Part shown: positions 1 through 20,784 of the stretch, piece by piece
Layout: each line of letters begins with the position of its first letter
Position numbering within the stretch: position 1 is the first letter of the stretch
Assembly: GCF_034702125.1 (NCBI RefSeq)
Contig: NC_085870.1
Span: forward strand, 1,253,240 to 1,317,239
Length of the DNA stretch: 64,000 bases
Direction: 5' to 3'
DNA from: Engraulis encrasicolus
Taxonomy: Eukaryota > Chordata > Actinopteri > Clupeiformes > Engraulidae
Program-made: the position numbers and the translations under genes
The notes under the pieces: model-generated
What the model saw: the letters and a program-made list of their open reading frames with translations, nothing else
The model's database searches: none
Told to the model about the DNA's origin: nothing

Positions 1-8980
<8,980 letters not shown>

Positions 8981-9013
8981 GTACGTTCCCTCGATGTGTC
9001 GATAATATGTCCC

Positions 9014-9287
9014 TGAGTGCGTTACAATATGCGACCTTGCCTCCTCCACTTGTGCTCGTCTCCTCGCCCCACCTCCTGGCCCCTCCTCCGTGGAGAAACC
9101 GATAAAGTTTCCCAGCTGTCAGCCTAGCCACAACAACTTTTCAGGGACTGTTTTTCATTCACCATCCCAATTGCAAATGAGAAGAAGGCTTTACAATTGA
9201 GTTTTTGCAAGATATTGAAATATAATACTGTGGTCAGTGATGTCATCATACAAGTGGAGGAGGCAAGGTCACATATTGGAACGCACT
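9014..9287. mobile_element. Palindromic MITE, GAGTGCGTT family, copy 1
   Basis: Family of about 300-bp elements with long inverted ends reading GAGTGCGTTNCAATATGCGA and its reverse complement, plus internal words GACAGCTGGGAAAC and TGATGTCATCATGACATATT. Eight copies are seen in the window (9014, 13020, 17875, 19339, 20227, 20785, 39803, 43791). They have no coding capacity; the superfamily was not assigned. Confidence 0.85.
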
Positions 9288-10293
9288 ACCTGTCTGTGCT
9301 GACAATCAGATGTTATGTGTTTGTTATTATGTGTGCTTAATGTTTGCTTTTGACCAACTGATAAACTCTTGATGATGGTGTTGTATTTTTTTTTAATTGT
9401 TTGCACAAAGGTGAATTTTTAACCGTATGAATGAGAAGGCAAGTGGCTGACGAATGTTACATGCACTTCAACTGAACCACACCTGTTGCACTCAACAGTA
9501 GCTCCAGTGTCCTTACAATACAATCAAATGAATGCTGTACAGTCACACCAGGACACACCAGAGCAAAAGCGACCAAAGCCAACAGGAAGCTATCGTCAAG
9601 AGCTCATCTCAGAGCTGCTCGAGGTAGTTTGTCAACCTGGGGCATTCCAAGATATGAACATTCTCTTCTTACCTTTCCGTTGTAAATTATTTTGGTCAGC
9701 AGCACCCTAAAAGAAGAGAAAACTCCTGTTTGGGTGAAGCCTGCTCCAACCTTTATGAAGATAAGAAACATTCCAAGAGGTTTTCGCCAAACCATGCCAA
9801 CCATGCTCATTACCATAAAGTGAACTGACTTTTAGCGGACTTCCACTGCAATGAATTCACTATGGTCGATTCCGGTCTGTTCAGTGTCTGCTCGGTTTAC
9901 ATACCATTCGCATTACAATCTCAGGTAGGGGAGGGGGTATTATAGATGTTATTTGGAATTCAGGTGTAGTTCATTTTATAGAACTTGAATCAACCATGAA
10001 CTTTTTGGAAGTATTAATTCACAAATGCTGGATACAGAGGTCTTTTCATGTGTTAATCAATATCTGTAAAAAAAAATGTGCCAAATTGTTTATAAATTCT
10101 TTGAAATATTAGTTATACACGTAATCAGTCAGGAATGTGATTTTCTTTCCTGATCTTTTTTTTTTTTTAAATTGTGTACCCACATCATCTTTATTCTGCC
10201 TTTTTAAAGAGGGCGTGAAATGTACAATATGTCGAACGAAAAACAGCAACTACTATGTAGGCAGCAGATGAAGCGGGCTTATCAAAGTAATGT
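9288..10293. other. Intergenic DNA, nothing recognised
   Basis: AT-rich sequence downstream of h6pd with T- and A-runs. No exon, RNA gene or bounded repeat could be supported. Confidence 0.4.
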
Positions 10294-10301
10294 GTCTCGA
10301 C

Positions 10302-11083
10302 CAGGGGTGTCAAACTTAGGTGCCATTTCCACGTAGCTGGATATTTTTATATGTGGATATTTTTTTCTCCTGGTTGCATTGGTTTTGCATTGGTTTTGGC
10401 CTTCCGTTTCCACGTAGCAGATATTTAAAATCCAGGTATAAAAAGCAGGAGAAAAAAAATATCCTAGTTTAGGGGGCTGAAACGCATTAGTTACAATGGA
10501 GGAATTATTTTTATCCACATGTTGCATTTACACGTAAAAAGGAGAAACAAATACCCTGCTAAAAAAATATCCTTCTAAAAAAATATCCTGCATATACATA
10601 AACAATAAACAGCACCTCGTTTCGGTTCAGGGGCCACAGCCAATTTGAAATATCATACTTTTCAGATTCACATTGGAATCCCATTGCTGGTCTATCATTT
10701 TGAGATGAATGACAGTGACGACCATTGACTGTGGGCATTTCTCAAAACCTAGTGCAGTGCACTTCTAAGTGTATTGGCCTAATTAGTCACGCCCAGTGAT
10801 TGGATACTCTTTCGTGAACTCTACAGAATATCCAATCACTGGGTGTGACTAATAAAGGGTATCCAATCACTGGGAGGGACTAATTAGGCTGATACACTTG
10901 GACGTGCACTGCACTAGGTTTTGAGAGATGCCCTGTGAGTGACGAGCAAAAAAAGTACTGAAAACCTGAAATCTCAGACACCTGCTGCAACTTTGTAATG
11001 GGCTAGAGATTTACTTCTTTTTCTCTACAAGAACCATCTGCCGGTACGGACCTTGCCCACGGGCCTTTTGTTTGACACCCCTA
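10302..11083. mobile_element. hAT-like element with nested palindromes
   Basis: Ends CAGGGGTGTCAAACTTAGG / GGCCTTTTGTTTGACACCCC, with target duplications GTCTCGAC and GTCTAGAC (one difference). It contains TTTCCACGTA-type inverted repeats at about 10325-10540 and a separate 200-bp palindrome at 10733-10933. Confidence 0.8.
10733..10933. repeat. Palindromic MITE nested in hAT-like element
   Basis: The arms begin GGGCATTTCTCAAAACCTAG and end with its near reverse complement. A repeated motif, TATCCAATCACTGGG, sits in the centre. Arms of roughly 60 bases pair well. Confidence 0.8.
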
Positions 11084-11118
11084 GTCTAGACAAAATGTTG
11101 GAACTGAGCAAAGTAGTA

Positions 11119-11291
11119 ATGCCTCTTTTCCACTGCTGATTTTCTGGTAGGCCTACAGCTGGACACAGAGCGCCTTGGCCGCCACTTTTTGCATCACGAT
11201 TAAGCTGTGTCGTGCCTATTCGAAAAGCAAAAAGTGGCGACTGAGTCAGGCTTTGTCGAGCTACAGGCCTACCAGTGGAAAAGAGGCATAA
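11119..11291. mobile_element. Palindromic MITE, TAATGCCTCTTTTCCACTG family, copy 1
   Basis: Inverted ends AATGCCTCTTTTCCACTG / CAGTGGAAAAGAGGCAT. The central region is similar to the second copy at 11689-11873, including GGCCTACAGCT and its complement. Confidence 0.8.
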
Positions 11292-11688
11292 GTGTACAAT
11301 CTTAGATCGGGGGCCAAAAAATTACCAGCCTATCAACACCACTGTGGCTACTCAAAAAATGTATTACCTGGAAATATTTCCACTCATTTATCAGATGAAG
11401 GATTGGGAAGTCTCTGTGAGAATACTGTGAATAATGTGTCTGAGGGAATGAAAACATAATGTTACTCGGAGCGCTGTAAAGAGGACAGGGGCCGCCGGGA
11501 TGTAAATTCGGTTCTTCTATAACTGTCATACCCCACAAAAGTTTTGTGAGGGCCCGCACCCCTGAAAGTCTTGGTTGGCAGCTGCAGCTTTTCAAACTTG
11601 CCTCATTTTCAGTGCAGAAGTTTAGTGCACCATACTGCTGCTTTATTACCACCTCTTAATTTCTTGGCTTGCTGAAATTTTGACTCTA

Positions 11689-11873
11689 ATGCCTCTTTTC
11701 CACTGACGGTTTTCTGGTATGCCTACAGCTCGACACAAGCGTGACTCGGCTGAAACTTTTTGCTTTTCCATTGGGACCGACACTATTCAATTGAAGACCA
11801 AAAAGTGGTGGCAGAGTCTGGCTGTGGTCGAGCTGTAGGCCTACCAGAAAATCGGCAGTGGAAAAGAGGCATT
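11689..11873. mobile_element. Palindromic MITE, same family, copy 2
   Basis: Same ends and internal words as 11119-11291, at about 400 bases distance. Flanking bases suggest a short TAA/TTA target, but this is not certain. Confidence 0.8.
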
Positions 11874-12509
11874 AGCCTTCATCAGAGTCTGCTTAAAGCG
11901 GATGCATTAGCACCCTAAAAAATGAAATGGTGGTTCCTCAGACAAGTGCCTTTCCAAGAGACATGGGTATACTGGTACATGACGGTTGTTGTAAGTGTGG
12001 ACCACATTTTCGAATGTTGTAAGACTGCATTGTACTGTACATACATAGTAACAGGGAAATGATGGTACTGTACTTGGTTATTATACACCTTGAGTCTTAT
12101 TTCACACTTTGAATATATTCCATTTTACTTGGGTACCAGATTTCTGATGAATAAAATCAATTTTTGATATTTTCCTTTATGGTTGTGATCAGAGTGTAGT
12201 TATTATTAGCACATCCAAGCTCAAGTGTATCGATTTTGCTGAAACCTCCTTTCACTTCTCTTCACTCATTGACCTATTTTCTGATCCACAGAACAATCTA
12301 ATCAACTTCAGAAGAGATTCAGAATCAAGATTACTTTACACAGTTGAGGAATATTCAGGTCATCCATTTTTATTTTGCACGTCATAAAAAAAGACAAGTG
12401 TCAAAGCTGAGATCCCATGCTATAGTCCCATGTATAGTCCCATGTATAGTGCTGCTGCTACAAGGGCCGTATAGTGTTGTATGTGCAATTCTCTGAGCCC
12501 AGCCTGGTG
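11874..12509. other. Intergenic DNA, nothing recognised
   Basis: No exon or bounded repeat seen. An AATAAA occurs at 12150-12155, but there is no evidence that links it to h6pd 3.2 kb upstream. Confidence 0.35.
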
Positions 12510-12517
12510 GTGGTCAA

Positions 12518-12859
12518 TAGAGGATGACATTTTTCAGGAATTCCAGTGGGTCCCGCGTGTCCTGCGGGATTCCCGCGGGATGGGAGTCAAAATTTTAAAG
12601 ATGAACAGGAGCGGGCAGGAGCGGGAATAAAGATGAATGAGAGCGGGAATGCTTGCTTATTTTTTCATTAAAAAAGCCTATGAAACGGGAGTGGGATTGA
12701 TTTTGAGTGGGAGTGGGCAGGATTGGGAGACATTCTTTTCAGGACGGGACGGGATGGGATTTGTTTCTTTTACTCCAGTCCGGGACGGGACGGGATGGGA
12801 TTTTTTTTCTGGGACCAGGATGGGATGGGAGTGAAAATCCACTCCCGTGTCATGCTCTA
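12518..12859. mobile_element. hAT-like element rich in GGGA words, copy 1
   Basis: Ends TAGAGGATGACA / TGTCATGCTCTA, flanked by GTGGTCAA at 12510-12517 and 12860-12867. The interior is dominated by GCGGGA, GGGACGGGAC and GGGAGTGG motifs. A second copy is at 54678-55047. Confidence 0.9.
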
Positions 12860-13019
12860 GTGGTCAACTCCACAGACATGCAGGCATGTACTAGCGAAAA
12901 AGAAAGCACACACAGGCATGTTTTGGTGAAGAGGCGAAGTGACTAGGACAGCATTTTTGGGGTGGCGTGTCGTGTGTGTGTGTGTGGCAGGCACCCTTGC
13001 TCCTGTGGCTGCTTCAGAG

Positions 13020-13331
13020 AGGGTGCGTTCCACTATGCGACCTTGCCTCCTCCACTTGTGCTTGTGGCCTCGTACCAGGCAAGTAATATGTCATGATGAC
13101 ATCACTGACAACAGCATTATATTTCAATATCTTGCAAAGTCTCAATTGTAAAGTAATTTTCTCAATTGCAAACTGGATGGTGAATGAAGACTAGTCCCCC
13201 AAAAATTGTTGTGTCTAGGCTGACAGCTGGGAAACTTTTTTTTCTTTTTTCTACCTGGAGGCGGGGCATCAGCAAAAAGTGAGGCCACAAGCCCAAGTAG
13301 AGCACACAAGGTCGCATATTGGAATGCACTC
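13020..13331. mobile_element. Palindromic MITE, GAGTGCGTT family, copy 2
   Basis: Inverted ends GGTGCGTTCCACTATGCGAC and complement near 13331. Same internal words as the copy at 9014. Confidence 0.8.
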
Positions 13332-13381
13332 AGAGGGATCAAGCAGACATAAAGGCCCCTCCCGCTGGCCACACAAAGCTG

Positions 13382-13385
13382 CATG

Positions 13386-13437
<52 letters not shown>

Positions 13438-13460
13438 CATGCCTGCCTGCCTGCCTGCCC
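13382..13460. repeat. (TGCC)n tetranucleotide microsatellite
   Basis: About 19 units of TGCC interrupted by a single TGCA. It opens reading frames of alternating Cys-Leu-Pro-Ala that are not genes. Confidence 0.97.
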
Positions 13461-13524
13461 CTCCCCGACTGTGAGGCTGGTCCTCACATTGTCCCTCCCA
13501 TGACTGAACAGGCTCTGTGTGTTC

Positions 13525-13721
13525 CAGGGTTGCCAGATTGGGCTGTTTCCCGCCCAATTGGGCTGATTAGGATGGCCGTGTGCAGGTAAAAAGGGCATTT
13601 GGCAGAAAACCCCGCCAAATTTTTGCCATAGAAATCAATAGAATTGGGCGGGATTTAGTGCTTCCAGGCTGACTTTGCGCATTTTTGGGCTGGAAATCAT
13701 CAGCCTCATCTGGCAACCCTG
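13525..13721. mobile_element. hAT-like short element, relative of 1163-1359
   Basis: Ends CAGGGTTGCCAGATTGGGC / ATCTGGCAACCCTG. The internal GAATTGGGCGGGAT and ATAGAAATCAATAG are shared with 1163-1359 in opposite orientation. The flanks share GTGTTC only imperfectly. Confidence 0.75.
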
Positions 13722-14047
13722 GTGTTCACGCTCTTAACAACGCAACACCACTCAACTGTCAACCGTCCTCCTCGTTGAAGGGAAATTAAACTCCTCACTG
13801 AAAGCCACCTGCACTTCTGAAACTGATAGTAGGCCTACAGTAGAGTTCAACTGATCATTCAACCAAAAAGCTGTTGCCTGGTGTGCAGTAATGGAAGGCT
13901 CGACTTTGATTGTTTTTTTGTGGACATAAAACACGATAAATGCAGACTTTTAGAGCTGAAAATAAAACCCAATGAGGATCAGGTAACACCGTCAGAACAG
14001 GTGTCCAGTAGAATGTTAACCGTCGTTGAGATTTGAATCCTTTAACG

Positions 14048-14378
14048 CAGTGGTTCTTAACCTGGGGTGCGGGCACCCCCTGGGGGTGCGCCAGAGATTT
14101 CAGGGGGTGCACGGAATTTTGTTTGTGTTGAGGTTGTGACCAAAACTTGCCTTGCGAACATTATAATTAGGCCAAATCAAAACCAAATGAATATATGTTT
14201 TAGTCCCCATGTAAGGCAATAAGATATTGATTAGTGTCTCAAGCAAGAATCAGTGTAATTAATCACTTCAATCCTTTTTCAGTGCCTATACACGTGTAGA
14301 AGTTTGGGTTGGGGGTGCGCGGCTTGTCTTTGGCACAGATAAGGGGGTGCGTTAAGAAAAAAAGGTTAAGAACCACTG
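14048..14378. mobile_element. hAT-like non-autonomous element
   Basis: Ends CAGTGGTTCTTAACCTGGGG / AAGGTTAAGAACCACTG, with 8-bp flanks CTTTAACG and CTTTAAAG (one difference). Internal GGGGGTGCGC words. Confidence 0.85.
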
Positions 14379-14384
14379 CTTTAA

Positions 14385-14794
14385 AGGGACAGTTTGGTCA
14401 ATTTCAACATGCAGTTGTAATACTCGCACTACCCTGGACTTGTCAGTGCCTGGGATTTTTTTTTCTTCTTCTTCAGCCGTTTCCGAGATCCTGGTCATTG
14501 TAATGGGGGCAGCTCTTTGTTTACATTTCAAAAAAACATTTTTATTTATTCACAAAAACATCCAAACGGTTATAAAACATCAGCAGACAACTAGCAAACA
14601 GCAGTACCTTTTGGGAAAATATTTGGAGTTGGCCTACGTTTCATTTTTTAAAAATGTAAACAAACGCTGCCCCCATTAGAATTGCTCATATCTCGGAAAG
14701 GGCTGAGCCAAAAAATGTGGCATCACCAGGTACTGACAAGTCAAGGGTAGCGTGAGCAATACAACTGCATGTTGAAATTGACCAAACTGTCCCT
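14385..14794. mobile_element. TTAA-flanked (piggyBac-like) MITE, family A
   Basis: Bounded by TTAA at 14381-14384 and 14795-14798. Inverted ends AGGGACAGTTTGGTCAATTT and complement, with arms about 50 bases long. Its left TTAA lies inside the target duplication of the neighbouring hAT-like element. The superfamily is inferred only from the TTAA target. Confidence 0.8.
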
Positions 14795-14877
14795 TTAAGT
14801 CTGATAGTGAGAATAATAGAGCTGTTCCTGTGTCTCCTTTTCAGCCTGCTGCATGCAGCTGACTGGCCCCTAGACCA

Positions 14878-15185
14878 CCCCCCCCCCTTCACCCCCTTCT
14901 TCTCTTTCACGTGCTCTCTTTTCCACTCTTAACCTCCTCCCTCATTCTCTATCTCTCCTTCATTTTTCTCTTGCTCTATTTCTCCCTCCTTCCTCCTCTC
15001 TTCCTCCCTCTCTCCCACTCATTTATTTGTGTCTTCATGTCATGTCTTCGTGTCTCCGCCTGTCTTCACTTTCTCTCTCTCTTGTTCATTTTCTTTCTTG
15101 CTATCCTTCCTTCTCCCTCTCTTCTCTTCTCTCCTCTCCTCTCCTCTCCCCTCCCCTCCTCTCCTCCTCCCCTCTCTTCCACTCG
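14878..15185. repeat. Long pyrimidine-rich tract
   Basis: About 300 bases of C/T-rich sequence (TCTCTCC, CTCCTCTCC words). Potential triplex-forming DNA. It sits just past the 3' end of the reverse-strand gene at 15291-17837. Confidence 0.85.
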
Positions 15186-15290
15186 TCTACTCCTGTAATA
15201 GGATCTTTGTTCGCCGTTGGCCCCCACACAGGGCATGGAAACCAGCATAAATAATTAAGAGTGGATGAGAAAAGTTGCTGTAATGTGGTC

Positions 15291-17837
15291 TTATACATTG
15301 TTCCAGAGCCGCATGTCTTTGACCCAGTTTGGCCACAACTTGCTGATGACCCAAAGGCATCCTCTGACCAGATAGAAGACTTTAGGGGAAGACAGAGACA
15401 GAAATGAGGACAATTAGTTCGCGTTGTTTTGTGTGACTCCTCCGAGGCCCTAACCGTGCATTCATTTCACTCTCTGTGTATTAAATGAGGGTCTAAAATA
15501 TTGCCCTAGATCTGCACATGTGATGTCGTAGCTAACAAAGACCATTAATCATATTCTTAATCATCATCATCATCATCACCAGTGAATATGATGAAGGAGA
15601 AGGTTAATTATTTGGTCTGAAATATGTACAGACCTACCTGCCGAGAGAATACATGCCCAAGATAGAACAAGGGAGAGGTAGTAGAGTTCTGTTGTTGTCC
15701 ATGCCTGGGGCAAAAGGAAAATAAAATGGTCACACTAGCAATAAAATTACAAAGGTCAGAAAAGTGAATGCTGTCAGAATGTCAGTGTAATGTAGCCTGG
15801 GAACTCCCATACTGCCTTTAGTTCTACACAATCGTTTCGATCTGAAATGTGATTAGGTCTGGTGTTAACCAGGCAAAGTGTAATGCCTTTGCTAAATAGA
15901 TAGAGCATAATGTGGTTCAAAGCTGTTCAAATGCAACCTGGCCACTAGTCCTGCATTTGACTAGAGAAATGTGAACATAGTTGCTTATGGTTTTGCACCA
16001 ATTAACTGCTGTTTGGTTTTAAAGTGACACTAAGCATGTTTTGTTTTTTTGCGGGTAAGCAGAGGAGACAGAAAAGGGAAGTCTAAAATAGTTCAAATGG
16101 ATACAGCCCACTCCTCCAAAGTCTCTTATGCTGTTTCCAATGAGGATGGTGAAGCGAATTCAGAAGTGCTTTTCACCCTGTTACAAATTAGCTACCACTT
16201 GAATCATTTTAGAAACCTAATTTGAAGATTTGACAAAAAAAATCTTTTTTTTAAGCACTTTCACTAGCTAGACCTACTTGTACATATATCAAATCAGACC
16301 CCATTAGTCCCCCAATAGCCCCTTGACTCAGCAGTAAGGAGATACCGTACAGTGGAAGACATTAGACACCTGAGATAGAGGGAGCCAGTAGGTCTATACT
16401 ATACGCACACAGTCAGCAGCTTGTAGGGTGAGCAGGGTGGTACACAGCCCCTGAGTAAAGGACACCACCCCAAACAGATGGAAGGCGACTCGGAAACTCT
16501 CGGGCACCGGGTCCAGGAGGGAGAGAGCCACCGCAAAGCCTGAAACGGACAGAAGGATAAATCAGCAATGAAGACTGCTGTATAGAGTAAAACATTCGGT
16601 AACACTTTATTTTAGCGATACATCTATAAGCAATAATAAATACAATGTTAATGCCTGCATAAGTAACTTGTAAGGCATGTACTAAGCAAATACTAAGGCC
16701 TACTAGGTCCTTACAAAGGTTAAATTGGTAATAAATCCCTTATTGTGCATTAACAAGACATTTGCGAATACATGCCTAACAAATTTTGCTTTCTACATGC
16801 CTTACAAGTTACTTATGCAGGCACATTGTATGTATTAGTGCTAATAGATGTATCCCTAAAATAAAGTGTTACCAAACATTCATCATCAAAAAAGGACATG
16901 GAGCCTTATGTCTGAAATGGTTTCCATTTAATGAAATGTGTGTGCTATATACTAAGGTGTGCAGTTCAGTGCCATTTAAGGTTGATGTCGTTGATAGTTC
17001 ACCTGTGGCCATGAATGATAAGATGATGAATGCTATAAGGTTGTTGAGGAGAGGCTGCTGGCAATAACGGGACGACCGAGGCCTGCGGAAAGATAAACTT
17101 AAAGGGGTATGCCACTATTTTGGGACTTAATACAGTTAAAATCGTTGGCTGGGGGTTATAAAGGTGGTAAAGTATCTTATTTTTCATGTTAAGCGTTGTC
17201 TTGCTTTAAGACGAGTTAAAAGAGGGAGTATGTAGCTAAGCTAGTGAAAGTCAATGGATCACTGTAGCATGTAGCATGCTACACGGATGCATTGACTTTC
17301 ACTAGCTTAGCGACATGCTCCCTCTTTTAACTTGTCTTAAAGCAAGACAACGGCTTACATGAAATATAAAACGCTTTACCACCTTTATAAACTCTGGCCA
17401 TCGATTTTTAACTGTATTAAGTCCCACAATAGTGGCATACCCCTTTAAACTTATTAAATAATTACTGACATTCATAACAATGTAAACATGTACTGTATGG
17501 TCCAGACGCGCACTTGCCTTGTCAACACATACAGTTGAGGGGTGACGACTACCACTGCAAATGTGACCAGAATGACCTGACTGCAAGAGACAGAAGAAAT
17601 GCGAGGATGATAAGTCACCAGGTCAAAGTCCAAACTCAAAGTAAACATCAAGGATAAGAAGTCAAGGCACATGCAGTGTGTTATAAATATATATATCAGG
17701 CCTATATCCTGTTAAGAGGTAATCAGGCGGATCACCATTTACCTCTCACTGCTACTTACAATCGCAGCCGCTGGGCTCTCGGTAACCATCTGCTGGCGTG
17801 GAAGGCTGCGTATGCCAGGAAGTGATGAAACATCGGC
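15291..17837 (-). CDS. Unidentified multi-pass membrane protein, C-terminal exons
   Basis: Five reverse-strand exons chain in one frame: 17760-17837, 17518-17580, 17003-17082, about 16411-16539 and 15291-15379 (stop TAA 15291-15293). Translated pieces include HHFLAYAAFHASRWLPRAQR, VILVTFAVVVVTPQLYVLT, LIAFIILSFMATGFAVALSL, SFRVAFHLFGVVSFTQGLCT, LFYLVRGCLWVISKLWPNWV and the end KDMRLWNNV. At least three segments are hydrophobic enough to be membrane helices. Phases agree if the 17518 exon uses a GC donor (ACAAG/GCAAGT, the classic GC-AG form). The donor near 16411 has two in-frame options. Upstream exons were not found with confidence; a short candidate lies near 19168-19190. I do not recognise the family, so no symbol is given. 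Confidence 0.6.
16598..16873. mobile_element. Palindromic MITE, GGTAACACTTTATTTT family, copy 1
   Basis: Inverted ends GGTAACACTTTATTTTAG / CTAAAATAAAGTGTTACC. The interior has AAGTAACTTGTAAGGCATGT and its complement. A second copy is at 51430-51725. Confidence 0.85.
17103..17444. mobile_element. TTAA-flanked MITE, family B, copy 1
   Basis: TTAA at 17099-17102 and 17445-17448. Inverted ends AGGGGTATGCCACTATTTTG and complement, with inverted inner blocks (CTAGTGAAAGTCAATG). It lies in an intron of the membrane-protein gene. A related copy starts near 56080. Confidence 0.85.
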
Positions 17838-17874
17838 CTGATGATGGGACGGACACCTGTGAAGTGCACATATA

Positions 17875-18206
17875 GAGTGCGTTACCATATGCGGCCTTGG
17901 ATGCGTTACCATATGCGGCCTTGACTCCTCCACTTGTGCTTGTTTCCTCGTACCAGGAAGTAATATGTCATGATGACATCACTGACAACAGAATCATATT
18001 TCAATATATTGCAAAAAGCTCAATTGTAAACTATTTTTCTCATTTGCAATTGGGATGATGAATGAAAAACAGTCCCTCAAAAGTTGTTGTGGCTAGGCTG
18101 ACAGCTGGGAAACGTTATCGTTTTCCCCCACGGAGGAGGGGCCAGGAGGCGGGGTGAGGAGACAAGCACAAGTGGAGGAGGCAAGGTCGCATATTGGAAC
18201 GCACTC
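17875..18206. mobile_element. Palindromic MITE, GAGTGCGTT family, copy 3
   Basis: The left end is partly duplicated (GCGTTACCATATGCGGCCTT appears twice). The right end reads GGTCGCATATTGGAACGCAC. Confidence 0.85.
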
Positions 18207-18285
18207 ACAGTCAACATGACACAGGGCATTAGTGATAAGGACATGTTTACTGAGGACAAACACTTACACACCATGAAAATACTAC

Positions 18286-18359
18286 TACAGGAACTACTAC
18301 TGCTACCACCACTACTACTAGTACTACTACTGCTACTACTACTACTACTACTGCTACTG

Positions 18360-18405
<46 letters not shown>

Positions 18406-18416
18406 AATTACTACTG

Positions 18417-18454
<38 letters not shown>

Positions 18455-18594
18455 GCTACTGCTACTACTGCTACTACTACTACTTCTACTTCTACTACTA
18501 CTACTACTGCTGCTGTTACTACTACTACTACTGCTACTACTGCTACTACTACTACTTCTACTACTACTACTGCTACTGCTACTACTACTACTGT
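18286..18594. repeat. (TAC)n trinucleotide microsatellite, about 300 bp
   Basis: CTA/TAC repeats with scattered TGC and TTC variants, giving pseudo-reading frames of Leu, Ser or Tyr. It abuts a TTAA-flanked MITE at 18599. Confidence 0.97.
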
Positions 18595-18598
18595 TTAA

Positions 18599-18956
18599 AG
18601 GGACACTGTGTGAGATTTTTAGTTGTTTATTTCCAGAATTCATGCCGCCCATTCACTCATGTTACCTTTTTCATGAATGCTTACCACCACCATCAAATTC
18701 TAAGTATTCATTATGACTGGAAAAATTGCACTTTTCATACATGAAAAGGGGTATCTTCTCCATAGTCCGCCATTTTGATTTCCAAAAATAGCCATTGTTA
18801 GCTGCAAAAATGACTGTACTTGGACCATACTAAAAAATATTTGTTTATTACTTAGTTAACTTTCATGTAAAGATCAAATTTGGCAATAGGCAGCCCAGTT
18901 TCAATGAGCAGCATAGTTGCAGTACCTTTTTTGACCATTTCCTGCACAGTGTCCCT
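18599..18956. mobile_element. TTAA-flanked MITE, family C, copy 1
   Basis: TTAA at 18595-18598 and 18957-18960. Ends AGGGACACTGTGTGAGA / CCTGCACAGTGTCCCT. Internal words CCATTTTGAATTTCCAAAAA and GCAATAGGCAGCCCAGTTTC. Other copies: 23142-23500, 34026-34380 and about 61700-62068. Confidence 0.88.
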
Positions 18957-19338
18957 TTAAAAATGGCATAGCCTACATTTGTTTGGAAAACCTGGAAGAG
19001 GAAGCTCTGTGCATATCTACTGTGATACCAATTGAAATGACACAGCAACAGTGTTGTCCATTAAACCTGCAGAAATGTTTACACCACAAATGGGGACACG
19101 TCGTCTACCTGAAATCCTGAAATAAAAGAGCTACATTTCAGTATGGAATAGGTTTTACTTACCACCAGGTGAAGAAGAAATGCAGCTCTCAGCCTTGTGC
19201 AGACAATACACTTGTGGTCACTGTGGTGGTATGTTACTGGAAGAAATGGTGCCCCTAGTGTCCATTTAGAGGTACAGGTTTCACTCTCTTGACTATTGCA
19301 GGAGCATAAGTCAGGGCCTTGGCTGTGTGTCAACACTA

Positions 19339-19575
19339 TGGGTACAGTCCAATATGCGACCTTGCGTCCTCCACTTGTGCTTGTGGCCTCGCAGCCTCAG
19401 TGGAGAAAACAATAAAGTTTTCTAGCTGTCAGTCACTACAACTTTTGGGGGACTGTTTTTCATTCACCACCCCAATTGCAAATGAGAAAATTATATTAGA
19501 ATTGTGCTTTTGCAAGACATTGAATTGATTTTCTGTCGTCAGTGACATCATCATGAGGTCACAAGCAGGCAAGTG
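19339..19575. mobile_element. Truncated GAGTGCGTT-family MITE, copy 4
   Basis: Begins in CCAATATGCGACCTTG and continues with the family's internal words to TGACATCATCATGAGGTCAC. The right terminus is missing. Confidence 0.75.
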
Positions 19576-20226
19576 AGCAAGGGAGGAAGGAAGTCAAAGA
19601 TTCTCTATTCTAATAAGACAGAGCACTGGTGACGTCAACAATGGGATGGAATGTTTCACCAACCAAGTACTTCTGGTCTCCTAAAAAGGCGTGGCCAAAC
19701 TGTCAATCATCGAACAACAGGGCAGAATCAACCAATCACGTTTCCTAAATTAATTTGCACCGCTCTCGCGCTGGGAGAACTCCGGTCAGAGACACAGCCA
19801 GGCAACGCTTAACAGCAGCATCACACATAATTTTTCAAAACCGACCGCCCAGGGCAACTTGATATGAGAATGTATTTATGCTGCCGTGGTCTCTGCACTG
19901 AGTCAAAATGCTTTTGATATTTTAGATGGCATGATTAGACGTGATAAATACGGCCACTGTGAACAAAATCAAGTGCCTGCAGACAGAGCCACCTGATTCA
20001 TGCAAGAAGGGTGCGCGGCATGACACGATGGCACAATGATTAAAACTTGTGTGGCTGGCTTTGGTTTTTTTAATTTTTTTTATTTTAAGTCCAACCAAAT
20101 TATTTAAATTCACTATGGAAGATGTGCTGCTTGAGTCTAGTTTGGATATAGATCGTCTCTGACAAAATCTCCATATTGGAACGCACCCTATAAGGCACTG
20201 CACCAGGGACCGGGCCTGATGTCCCA

Positions 20227-20530
20227 GAGTGCGTTCCAATATGTGACCTTGCCTCCTCCACTTGTGCTTGTCTCCTCGTACCAGGAAGTAATATGTCATG
20301 ATGACATCACTGACAACAGCATTATATTTCAATATCCTGCAAAAGCTCAATTTTAAACTCTTTTTCTCATTTGCATGAGATGGTGAATAAAAAACAATCC
20401 CCCAAAAGTTGTTGTGGCTAGGCTGACAGCTGGGAAACGTTATTGTTTTCTCCACAGAGGAAGGGCCAGGAGGTGGGGCGAGGCCACAAGCACATGGAGG
20501 AAGCAAGGCTGCATATTGGTATGCACACTC
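20227..20530. mobile_element. GAGTGCGTT-family MITE, copy 5
   Basis: Left end GAGTGCGTTCCAATATGTGA; right end GCATATTGGTATGCACACTC, slightly diverged. Confidence 0.85.
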
Positions 20531-20645
20531 AGGGTTTGATTCCTGCCCAAGATTGTTTCCCGGTCCTCCCCCGTCTCTCTCTCCCACTCACTTCCTGTCC
20601 CCATCTCACACAGTACCGTCAAATAAAGGCCTAAACGCCCCATCA
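20531..20645 (+). repeat. SINE tail fragment
   Basis: GGTTTGATTCCTGCCC is B-box-like. It is followed by a pyrimidine-rich stretch, CACTTCCTGTC and AATAAAGGCCTAAACGCCCC, the same order as near 2190-2340. Confidence 0.5.
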
Positions 20646-20784
20646 GAAGTTATTGTCATCTGGCTATGGAATGGGGGTAAAGTGCTCTGCTCTGCACGGG
20701 GGAAGCCATATTAGGGAGTTGGTCTGTGGATCAGAAGGTTGCTGGTTCATATCCCACCCTTACCAATCACACTTCCTCCCTCCA

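Noticed and set aside
13383..13589. Frame of Cys-Leu-Pro-Ala repeats
   Set aside because: Translation of the (TGCC)n microsatellite and neighbouring MITE.
18077..18716. Poly-Ser and poly-Leu frames
   Set aside because: Translation of the (TAC)n microsatellite, no family similarity.
19160..19240. Possible upstream exon of the reverse-strand membrane gene (…LRAAFLLHLV, GTAAGT donor)
   Set aside because: A good donor but the phase does not match exon 17760-17837 in its open frame; left out of the gene model.
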